From the NCBI GenBank assembly GCA_911728455.2, contig OU452221.1, positions 7,885,047-7,949,046 on the forward strand: DNA of 64,000 nucleotides. The letters run 5' to 3'. The notes under the pieces are model-generated. The model saw only the letters and a list, made by a program, of their open reading frames with translations. It was not told the origin of the DNA and searched no databases. This document shows positions 62,901-64,000 of the stretch, one piece after another (position 1 is the stretch's first letter; each line of letters opens with the position of its first letter). A program made the translations under genes and the position numbers. This DNA is from Marthasterias glacialis (lineage: Eukaryota; Echinodermata; Asteroidea; Forcipulatida; Asteriidae).

Positions 62901-63140
62901 ACCCCTTGTATTCAGTAGCACTACATTACTCAACTTTACCTGAACAATCTGGAACTACCGAGCTAGGTGTCCACAATCCAGACGAACCACAAACATATTG
63001 TTTTCCCGGCTGCATGTCACTTTGGAGCCTAGGTATGTCATAGTTGTTACCACAGGACATTGTGCAGAACTGACCACCGCTCTGAAATCTACAAGCCAAG
63101 GCCCCATTCAAAGGTGCATCCAGTGACGGACACTCGATGG
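25908..63140 (-). CDS. SVEP1/polydom-like transmembrane EGF-pentraxin-sushi receptor, 30 exons, 5' end outside window
   Basis: Seen: 30 exons read right to left, with every intron phase compatible, give about 2,102 residues and a TAA at 25910-25908. Exons: 62940-63140, 62151-62756, 60088-60249, 59273-59434, 58523-58684, 57194-57403, 56404-56545, 53233-53783, 52451-52681, 50851-51004, 48899-49428, 48006-48199, 47249-47393, 46286-46406, 44603-44736, 43570-43789, 42170-42372, 41577-41768, 39858-40091, 38502-38672, 37160-37366, 36296-36465, 34370-34487, 33263-33439, 32849-33019, 31991-32164, 30675-30848, 28121-28268, 26743-26840, 25908-26056. Known: sushi, cysteine modules, EGFs and pentraxin in this order are typical of SVEP1, a secreted adhesion protein. 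Different here: the EGF number (23), a TSP1, a second sushi-domain-cysteine block and a membrane anchor. It is probably a cell-surface adhesion or signalling receptor (inference). The first visible exon starts with two bases of a split codon, so more exons lie upstream. Confidence 0.92.
26137..26690. repeat. Minisatellite, unit about 25-28 bp
   Basis: More than twenty units of consensus TTGACTGATTTCCTAGATGT ending TTCAG, with substitutions and small length changes, fill most of the intron between the two cytoplasmic-tail exons. They are decayed and irregular, not CRISPR-like. Confidence 0.95.
27040..27490 (+). repeat. Three-copy dispersed repeat, copy 2
   Basis: GGGGTTATCGTGTAATCCCT, GGATTACGAGGCATCGAG and AGGTTTTGCGATTCATGG match 8180-8790 and 51300-51890. 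It lies in the receptor intron between tail exon 26743 and the TM exon. Confidence 0.7.
27564..28079. mobile_element. TIR element next to the TM exon
   Basis: Ends GATCCATTAAGCCCCGC and GCGGTGCTTAATGGATC are inverted repeats about 515 bp apart. The right end lies 41 bp from the splice donor of the TM exon (28120). Confidence 0.75.
28121..28268 (-). CDS. Receptor exon: Thr-rich stalk and transmembrane helix
   Basis: The exon joins the preceding cysteine module in phase (G+AT) and ends at a GTAAGT donor. It encodes a threonine-rich stalk, [18 protein letters not shown], built on an (ACA/CAA)n repeat, then a hydrophobic helix [20 protein letters not shown] continuing ILLCFLV and a KK stop-transfer signal. 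An apparent TAA right after KK lies in the intron. The + strand frame through this exon (27824-28354) is its antisense shadow. Confidence 0.88.
28415..28533. repeat. Foldback element
   Basis: TGCTGGTAAGTGATGACATT and TGGAGCCGGAAGCGCAGTGT pair with the right arm ACATTGCACTTCTGGCTCCA and CGTCATCCCTTACCGACAGC. Confidence 0.8.
28850..28975. repeat. Repeat shared with 46530-46660
   Basis: GTACATATTTGGTTTACGGT, AACACCATGTGATTA and ATATCTACTTTGCTGT recur at 46545 (GTATATTTGGTTTGCAGC, ATATCTACTTTGCTAT). The rest of 28979-30670 (the 2.4-kb intron between the TM exon and cysteine module 6) shows no gene that I recognise. Confidence 0.6.
30675..33019 (-). CDS. Receptor exons: three ephrin-receptor-like cysteine modules, block 2
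   Basis: Exons 32849-33019 (171 bp), 31991-32164 (174 bp) and 30675-30848 (174 bp) are phase 1-1. They encode modules such as [36 protein letters not shown] and [18 protein letters not shown], each ending with a G-A-x-S-I/N-T/N-x-C stretch. The last two share RVWSDV and are recent duplicates of one another. The 3' half of exon 31991-32164 has been amplified into five extra intronic copies (31150-31990). Confidence 0.92.
31145..31990. repeat. Tandem array of five copies of the 3' half of exon 31991-32164
   Basis: Anchors at 31151, 31314, 31481, 31648, 31815 and 31991 (the true exon end) give a period of 163-176 bp, mostly 167. Each unit holds about 90 bp of coding-like sequence (on the minus strand [20 protein letters not shown]), the splice donor and about 75 bp of intron. 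Donors are GTAAGA in the true exon and the 31314 copy but GTAGGA in the others at 31481, 31648 and 31815. Confidence 0.93.
32254..32320. repeat. Perfect hairpin with AATAAA in the loop
   Basis: TTTCTCATTGGTTGTGC and GCACAACCAATGAGAAA flank the loop AATAAA; the stem extends outward with T/A-rich pairs. It contains CCAAT/ATTGG in each arm and lies about 90 bp upstream of exon 32164 on the minus strand. Confidence 0.85.
32510..32600. repeat. Short inverted repeat, related to 11280-11375
   Basis: GGTTTGGGTGTATACAGACA followed by AAATTTACCCAAACCAAATA is an inverted arrangement of the element in the MOV10 intron. Confidence 0.6.
33263..36465 (-). CDS. Receptor exons: SVEP1-region domain, copy 2
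   Basis: Exons 36296-36465, 34370-34487 and 33263-33439 encode about 155 residues with the same plan as 62151-62756: a cysteine-containing helical segment ([18 protein letters not shown], then [14 protein letters not shown]), a beta-strand segment ([14 protein letters not shown]), then [18 protein letters not shown] and a closing [15 protein letters not shown]. Unlike copy 1 it is split by two introns and has no basic cleavage linker. Phases are 1-0, 0-1 and 1-1. Confidence 0.82.
34990..35115. repeat. Short tandem array, unit about 28/56 bp
   Basis: CTCTGGGGCATTTTGGTACA and CCCAGGGGCACTTTGGCACA alternate four to five times. A minus-strand frame over it (repeating CPRA/CPWA) is an artefact. 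Confidence 0.85.
35459..35894. mobile_element. Non-autonomous TIR element, family 'TTACATC', copy 2
   Basis: Ends GATATATGGGTCATACCACC and GGTGGAATGACCCATATATG bound the element; the inner arms are CAAGTTGGAACACA and TGTGCCCCAACTTG. The core GGTGTCCATGTTACATCC links it to 16064-16591. Confidence 0.85.
35945..36260 (+). mobile_element. tRNA-derived SINE, family S2, best plus copy
   Basis: CGTGGCCGAGCAGTCAAGCG (A box) and GTGGGTTCGAGTCCCGGTC (B box), with a long stretch between them, resemble a class II (Leu/Ser-type) tRNA head. The body is CACTTGTGTCCTTTAAGCAA, then GGGACATAAAGCCGTAGGTC and GTGCTACATCAAGAGG. Confidence 0.85.
37160..37366 (-). CDS. Receptor exon: sushi/CCP-like domain 2
   Basis: A 207-bp phase 1-1 exon encodes a divergent sushi domain: [49 protein letters not shown] and FPQCVG. 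It opens the second copy of the sushi/SVEP1-region/cysteine-module block. The acceptor sits 19 bp from the edge of a foldback element (37386-37572), so part of its branch-point region is transposon-derived. Confidence 0.85.
37386..37572. repeat. Foldback element at a splice acceptor
   Basis: ATGAATAAGGGAATGAAAGA and GTGTTGCAGCCTGGGTGATA pair with a right arm TTTATCGCAAGGCC...ACTCTTTTACTCCCATTCAT. Its left end is 19 bp from the AG of receptor exon 37160-37366. Confidence 0.8.
38195..38470 (-). mobile_element. tRNA-derived SINE, family S2
   Basis: Minus-strand GGTTCGAATCCCGGTTACGA, CACTTGTGTTCTTGAGCAAG and GGGTACCTGTAAGGGC. Its head end runs to within about 30 bp of the receptor exon 38502. 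Confidence 0.85.
38502..38672 (-). CDS. Receptor exon: thrombospondin type 1 repeat
   Basis: A 171-bp phase 1-1 exon encodes one TSP1 repeat: [19 protein letters not shown], then [19 protein letters not shown] and CNTQQCP. The W-x-x-W, C-x-x-x-C and RxR ladder residues and six cysteines are present. TSP1 repeats bind glycosaminoglycans and are frequently C-mannosylated and O-fucosylated. SVEP1 itself has no TSP1 repeat as far as I recall, so this is a lineage feature or marks another subfamily. Confidence 0.93.
39120..39490 (-). mobile_element. tRNA-derived SINE, family S2
   Basis: Minus-strand GGTTCAAGTCTCGGCCTTGA, CACTTGTGTCTTTCAGCGAG, GGATGTTATAAAGCTGTAGG and AAGGTGGCAAAGGCACTATA. Confidence 0.8.
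39858..40091 (-). CDS. Receptor exon: EGF domains 22-23
   Basis: One 234-bp phase 1-1 exon encodes [20 protein letters not shown] and continues to GDRC (EGF 22, one residue short between cysteines 2 and 3), then [17 protein letters not shown] to GSRC (EGF 23). It separates the pentraxin domain from the thrombospondin repeat. The donor is GTGAGT at 39857. Confidence 0.93.
40485..41105 (-). mobile_element. LINE 3' end with (AAT)n tail
   Basis: The minus frame from about 41100 to the stop at 40867 reads [20 protein letters not shown], then [13 protein letters not shown] and [17 protein letters not shown]: the conserved end of a CR1/jockey-type LINE reverse transcriptase (CPVW...Q-KRA-R-I). Its 3' UTR ends in an (AAT)n microsatellite at 40485-40520, as in CR1/L2-like elements. 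This is one of the least decayed LINE tracts in the window, in sense with the receptor. Confidence 0.75.
41190..41490. repeat. GGGCCCAATTTCAT foldback with internal 57-bp tandem array
   Basis: The outer arms GGGCCCAATTTCATGACACT and GCCGTGAAATTGGGCCC enclose four copies of a unit ACGGTGCCCCCTGTCAAGCA plus CACGATTCTTGGTTTCAAGG. The foldback core has been expanded in tandem. The 72-codon plus frame here is an artefact. Confidence 0.85.
41577..43789 (-). CDS. Receptor exons: pentraxin/LamG-like domain
   Basis: Exons 43570-43789, 42170-42372 and 41577-41768 encode about 205 residues of a jellyroll domain: [28 protein letters not shown], the hallmark [18 protein letters not shown], then [12 protein letters not shown] and a late cysteine with FAWSQM. 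The two outer cysteines (VSC and SSC) fit the pentraxin disulfide. SVEP1 also places a pentraxin domain straight after its EGF array. For exon 42170-42372 I chose the acceptor at CATGCCAG (start 42372), because the upstream TTATTAG acceptor is out of phase. LamG is the alternative reading of the fold. Confidence 0.85.
42430..42545. repeat. GGGCCCAATTTCAT-family foldback, decayed
   Basis: AAATTTCATGGCGTTGCTTA and AGTAACCGGTGCCATGAAAC flank CTGCATTAACGGTGCCCCGT. It lies about 60 bp upstream of receptor exon 42170-42372. Confidence 0.7.
43235..43470 (-). mobile_element. tRNA-derived SINE, family S2
   Basis: Minus-strand GTGGGTTCGAATCCCGGTCA, GACACTTGTGTCCTTGAGCC, and CACCCAGGGGTAAATGGGTA. It lies about 100 bp from receptor exon 43570-43789. 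Confidence 0.88.
44240..44640. repeat. Tandem array of the 3' end of exon 44603-44736 with its splice donor
   Basis: Anchors at 44247, 44338, 44411, 44485, 44559 and 44632 (the true exon) show a period of 73-74 bp after one 91-bp unit. Each unit contains, on the minus strand, about 37 bp of exon end ([13 protein letters not shown]-like) and a donor. GGTAAGTTTGG is kept intact in at least the two units nearest the exon. Confidence 0.93.
44603..48199 (-). CDS. Receptor exons: EGF domains 16 (end) to 21
   Basis: Exons 48006-48199, 47249-47393, 46286-46406 and 44603-44736 encode EGF 17 ([16 protein letters not shown]), EGF 18 ([18 protein letters not shown], split mid-domain at [11 protein letters not shown] by a phase-0 intron), EGF 19 ([15 protein letters not shown]), EGF 20 ([14 protein letters not shown]) and EGF 21 ([16 protein letters not shown]), ending GIHCET. 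The intron at 47394-48005 is almost wholly a 29-bp satellite. The end of exon 44603-44736, with its donor, has been tandemly copied into the following intron (44247-44640). Confidence 0.93.
45345..45377. repeat. Poly(A) tract
   Basis: About 31 uninterrupted A. It follows a decayed repeat related to 3860-4000. Confidence 0.95.
45840..46230 (-). mobile_element. tRNA-derived SINE, family S2, long copy with (AAT)n end
   Basis: Minus strand: TGTCATGGCCGAGCGGTCTA head, GGGTTCGAATCCCAGCCATG, GACACTTGTGTCCTTGAGCA, ending in GCGCTAAATAAGAACTAATT and (ATT)n. This is the most complete family member in the window. Confidence 0.9.
46848..47046. repeat. GGGCCCAATTTCATAGAGCT element
   Basis: Left end GGGCCCAATTTCATAGAGCT, right end AGCTCTATGAAGTTGGCCCC; interior TCTGCTAAGCCAAAATGAGC and GTGACATGGTAGTTTGGCCG. 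The related copy is at 51125-51280. Confidence 0.85.
47405..47935. repeat. Minisatellite, 29-bp unit, about 18 copies
   Basis: The unit is GATTAATAAAATGGATTATA plus ACGATGAGG, with variants GGAAGATAACG and GGAGGATAACG alternating in a partly ordered pattern, which suggests higher-order units of two or three monomers. It fills the intron that interrupts EGF 18. Confidence 0.97.
48222..48400 (+). mobile_element. tRNA-derived SINE, family S1
   Basis: TTGACAAAATAGGGAGACTG leader, GGCTGGATAGCTCAGTTGGC head, GGTGCAGGTTCACATTCC B-box region, TTTGTCTGTGTTCACCCCCA tail. It starts 23 bp from receptor exon 48006-48199. Confidence 0.88.
48753..48886. repeat. Foldback of the TTTCACAAA family, beside a splice donor
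   Basis: GGGTGGGTTTCACAAAACTT and GTGCTTTGTGAAATCCACCC are the ends; AGTCCTAACTTATGACTAGT and related phrases repeat inside. The right end is 11 bp beyond the GT of receptor exon 48899-49428. Relatives lie at 50270-50410 and 61982-62139. Confidence 0.85.
48899..51004 (-). CDS. Receptor exons: EGF domains 10 (end) to 16
   Basis: Exon 50851-51004 encodes the end of EGF 10, EGF 11 ([16 protein letters not shown]) and the start of EGF 12 ([10 protein letters not shown]). The 530-bp exon 48899-49428 completes EGF 12 ([15 protein letters not shown]) and runs through EGF 13-16 ([50 protein letters not shown]). Phase 2 at 50850 joins the single leading T of the next exon. A partial duplicate of the end of exon 50851-51004 lies in the next intron (50701-50760). 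A foldback element begins about 11 bp beyond the 48899 exon edge. Confidence 0.94.
49928..50110 (+). mobile_element. tRNA-derived SINE, family S1
   Basis: TTGACAAAATAGGGAGACAG, GGCTAGATAGCTCAGTTGGT, GTCGCAGGTTCAAATCCTGC and TTTTCTTTGTTCACCCCAAA, ending TTTCCCTCGCGGTTCATTG. Confidence 0.88.
50265..50410. repeat. Foldback of the TTTCACAAA family
   Basis: CTAAGATTGATCTTAACTGT at the left and AAGATGAATCTTAGTGCTTT with GTGAAATCG at the right. The internal phrase GCTAAGCAAAGTGTGATGTC is shared with 61982-62139. Confidence 0.75.
50701..50760 (-). repeat. Partial duplicate of the end of receptor exon 50851-51004
   Basis: On the minus strand TGTGAACGTGGATGACTGTT is identical to the exon end, followed by ACCCAGAGTAAGTTG where the true exon has ATCCAGGGTAAGTAG. 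The copy keeps a GTAAGT donor but has no acceptor, and sits about 145 bp into the next intron. Confidence 0.85.
51125..51280. repeat. GGGCCCAATTTCATAGAGCT element, truncated copy
   Basis: AAATTTTCTGCTAAGCAGAA, TGAGCAGGCTACCAGTCACA and GCTCTATGAAATTGGGCCC match 46848-47046; the left end is missing. Confidence 0.8.
51300..51890 (+). repeat. Three-copy dispersed repeat, copy 3
   Basis: GGGGGTTATTGTGTAGTTCC, AGGATTACGAGAGATCGACG and GGTTTTGCGATTCACGGTGA link it to 8180-8790 and 27040-27490. Its left part contains CCAGTTAACGCCAGAAGGCG. Confidence 0.7.
52451..53783 (-). CDS. Receptor exons: EGF domains 4-10
   Basis: The 551-bp exon 53233-53783 encodes EGF 4-7 and most of EGF 8 without introns: [54 protein letters not shown] and [13 protein letters not shown]. 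Exon 52451-52681 completes EGF 8, holds EGF 9 ([16 protein letters not shown]) and most of EGF 10 ([13 protein letters not shown]). Several start with D-x-D-E-C and carry the N/D and aromatic residues expected for calcium binding. Tandem calcium-binding EGFs form stiff rods in Notch, fibrillin and fibropellin. Overlapping frames in this exon are coding shadows. Confidence 0.94.
53862..53939. repeat. (AAT)n microsatellite
   Basis: About 26 trinucleotide units, directly followed by TATAGCGCATATTACAAGAT, a sequence like the microsatellite-side end of the S2 SINE at 45895. The poly-Asn and poly-Ile frames across it are artefacts. Confidence 0.98.
54429..56015. mobile_element. Probable solo LTR, about 1.59 kb
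   Basis: The segment begins TGTGACAGG and ends GAGTGTCACA, with the 4-bp direct repeat ATAT on each side (54425-54428 and 56016-56019). The interior has no reading frame of 60 codons on either strand and includes promoter-like sequence (ATTATAAACAAAGCC near 54484). TG...CA ends, short inverted termini and a 4-bp duplication fit a gypsy- or BEL-like LTR left by recombination. A DNA element with short TIRs is the alternative. Confidence 0.65.
56404..57403 (-). CDS. Receptor exons: EGF domains 1-3
   Basis: Exon 57194-57403 starts at the IDEC calcium-binding motif and holds EGF 1 ([12 protein letters not shown]...) plus most of EGF 2 ([18 protein letters not shown]). Exon 56404-56545 completes EGF 2 and holds EGF 3 ([19 protein letters not shown]...). 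EGF 2 has an unusual spacer ([10 protein letters not shown]) before its first cysteine. The donor at 56403 leaves phase 2, which only fits the next exon at 53783. The intervening 2.6-kb intron contains a likely solo LTR and an (AAT)n tract. Confidence 0.92.
57720..58160 (+). mobile_element. LINE fragment (CR1/L2-like), antisense to the receptor
   Basis: In shifting plus frames: [20 protein letters not shown], then [16 protein letters not shown], then WNSLP-like [20 protein letters not shown] and FKKLLKIHL-like KLLKIHLHH. This is the C-terminal end of a non-LTR reverse transcriptase, interrupted by several stops and shifts. Confidence 0.7.
58523..60249 (-). CDS. Receptor exons: three ephrin-receptor-like cysteine modules (GCC2/GCC3), block 1
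   Basis: Exons 60088-60249, 59273-59434 and 58523-58684 are each exactly 162 bp and phase 1-1, so they arose by exon duplication. Each encodes a C-x-x-G-x...C-x-x-C-P-x-G-x-Y-Q module, for example [18 protein letters not shown] followed by IDCPPGT. This GCC2/GCC3 module follows a sushi domain in SVEP1 and related extracellular proteins. The introns between them contain little besides the foldback at 59108-59262. Confidence 0.92.
59108..59262. repeat. Foldback with GCGGCGTAC/GGCTACGCTAC ends
   Basis: CAGCGGCGTACCCATGGC at the left and GCCGGCTACGCTACTG at the right are imperfect inverted repeats. The phrase GGCGTAACTAGGG at 14103 marks a relative at 14098-14178. Confidence 0.6.
61128..61240 (-). 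mobile_element. tRNA-derived SINE, family S1, truncated
   Basis: Minus strand: TGGTCGCAGGTTCAAATCCC, then CTCTAGTCAATTTTTCTTTG and GTCAGTTTCCCTTGTGG. The A-box half is missing at the junction with the next SINE. Confidence 0.85.
61241..61590 (-). mobile_element. tRNA-derived SINE, family S2
   Basis: Minus strand: GTGGGTTTGAGTCCCGGTCG, CACTTGTGTCCTTAAGCAAA, GAAGGGTTTCGCCCCGGTGT and CTTATAAGGTGCTGCATAAA. Nested against the truncated S1 copy. Confidence 0.88.
61808..61932. repeat. GGGCCCAATTTCAT-family foldback
   Basis: AATTTCATGGCACTGCTTAC and CTGTGGTAAGCTGTGCCATG form the arms, with GCAGAATTCGACGCTAAC inside. Confidence 0.75.
61982..62139. repeat. Foldback of the TTTCACAAA family, beside a splice donor
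   Basis: CAGGGCTTGATTTCACAAAA and TTTGTGAAATCCAACCCAGG form the ends; AACTAAGATT-like and TTAAGATTAATCTTGGCTC phrases lie inside. The right end is 9 bp beyond the GT of receptor exon 62151-62756. Confidence 0.85.
62151..62756 (-). CDS. Receptor exon: SVEP1-region domain, copy 1, with basic cleavage sites
   Basis: A single 606-bp exon encodes about 201 residues. It opens with a helical segment, [20 protein letters not shown], then two cysteine pairs ([19 protein letters not shown]). A strongly basic linker contains RRRRRS (about 62545-62563) and RQRRQS (about 62411-62427), both fitting furin-type consensus. After the linker come beta strands ([17 protein letters not shown]), an acidic stretch, and [14 protein letters not shown], which leads into the cysteine modules. 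The same domain plan recurs in exons 33263-36465 without the basic linker. I know of no named family for it; it lies where SVEP1 has an unnamed region between sushi and GCC2/GCC3 modules. A foldback element ends about 10 bp beyond its splice donor. Confidence 0.82.
62940..63140 (-). CDS. Receptor exon: sushi/CCP domain 1
   Basis: A symmetric phase 1-1 exon of 201 bp encodes one sushi domain: [15 protein letters not shown] at the start, cysteines in FCTMSC, then [12 protein letters not shown] with PDCSG after it. Four half-cystines and the tryptophan sit at family positions. Sushi domains bind ligands or other proteins extracellularly. The preceding exon is not visible in the remaining 860 bp of the window. 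Confidence 0.9.
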
Positions 63141-63403
63141 CTTTTAATACACAGGAAAAAAGAGAAATTGTAAACAAAAATATAAATTCATAAAAATGTT
63201 CCCTGCAGTTTCTCCTGGTCTAAACCATTACAGGCAGTCATTGGCACACTGCTAAATGCACCTTAATCCAATGTTTACACTAGCATGCTTTTGGCTCCTC
63301 GTCTGTTTTTTATTTTATTTTTTAATTTTTTACACAAATCAACAAGGTTAAAGCCACTCTTGGTAAGGGGCTACAAGAAGAAAATATCAAAAATGAAGAT
63401 AAC

Positions 63404-63634
63404 TCAGGGGAGCTGAAGGTAGGAATTGATATTCCTCTTAAAGCAGTCTACATTGTAGGATGGAGGGAAACATGCACCAGGCAAGGAGTTCCAATGAGAT
63501 GCAGTATGTGGAAAAAAGCTGCTGGAATGAGTCTTGGTTCTGCATCTCGGCAAAGCTAGAGTGTGTGGGTGAAAACAAGCAGAAAGTCTGGCCTCACGCT
63601 CAAACATCCTGATAGGAAGAACCAGATCGGACAC
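63404..63634 (-). mobile_element. LINE fragment: C-terminal end of a reverse transcriptase
   Basis: The minus frame reads LPRCRTKTHSSSFFPHTASH, then WNSLPGACFPPSYNVDCFKR and NINSYL before a stop. The S-F-F-P-x-T...WNSLP...F-K motif is the usual terminus of CR1/jockey-like LINE ORF2. It lies in the receptor intron upstream of sushi 1. The rest of 63141-64000 shows no exon I can support. Confidence 0.7.
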
Positions 63635-64000
63635 ACTGGTGGCAAATTTACCATGAAAATATCTGTAGAAAAGACAATTTATACAAATGATTTCCCCAAA
63701 TCATTGACAAGTTCACCTTTATTCTTGCTTGCAGATGACTCCAAATTATTTGATTCCAATAGAAATGTTGGCATATTTTTTGACACTGTGAACTTCAAGC
63801 TTATCCATATCTCCAACCGTTAAGGGCCAACAAGATGACCTTAATAAGGTAATCTTTTGTAAAATGTTACTTCAGTCCATCACATCTTTCGTTTATTTTT
63901 TTCTCTCACATATTTGTTTAAGGGTTGGAAGTGAATCTAAGATGAGCAAAGTTATGTACTGTGGGTAGAGATACACATTCAAACCGGGGACCTATAACAA

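Overview
The window is eukaryotic, intron-rich genomic DNA, AT-rich and dense in tRNA-derived SINEs, foldback elements, non-LTR retrotransposon tails and satellites. A MOV10-type RNA helicase beside a SVEP1/polydom-like EGF-pentraxin gene, together with the repeat style (SINE heads ending in tRNA B boxes, foldbacks starting GGGCCCAATTTCAT), suggests an invertebrate deuterostome. An echinoderm, perhaps a sea star, is my best guess; the phylum is an inference and not proven by the sequence.

Two genes lie tail to tail. On the + strand (958-20348), 19 exons spell a MOV10-family SF1 RNA helicase. Every exon joins the next in phase, giving about 959 residues. The first visible exon carries a C2H2 zinc finger of the U1/dsRNA-binding type, followed by the MOV10 N-terminal region, two RecA-like helicase domains with all expected motifs, and the MOV10-type C-terminal end. 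Upstream exons may lie before the window.

On the - strand (63140 down to 25908), 30 exons, again fully phase-consistent, encode about 2,102 residues of a single-pass membrane protein. The order is sushi; an SVEP1-region domain with furin-like basic sites; 3 ephrin-receptor-like cysteine modules (GCC2/GCC3); 21 EGF; pentraxin/LamG-like domain; 2 EGF; thrombospondin type 1; a second sushi; a second copy of the SVEP1-region domain; 3 more cysteine modules; a threonine-rich stalk; a transmembrane helix; and a cytoplasmic tail with a PPxY motif. The 5' end of this gene is outside the window.

Between the two stop codons (20349-25907) there is no gene I can support, only putative MOV10 3' UTR, foldbacks, retroelement scraps and a (CAAAA)n array. 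The introns hold at least four SINE families, several LINE 3' ends, a likely solo LTR (54429-56015), two long minisatellites, and several cases where exon ends, including their splice sites, have been tandemly duplicated. The last are the most unusual feature of the locus.
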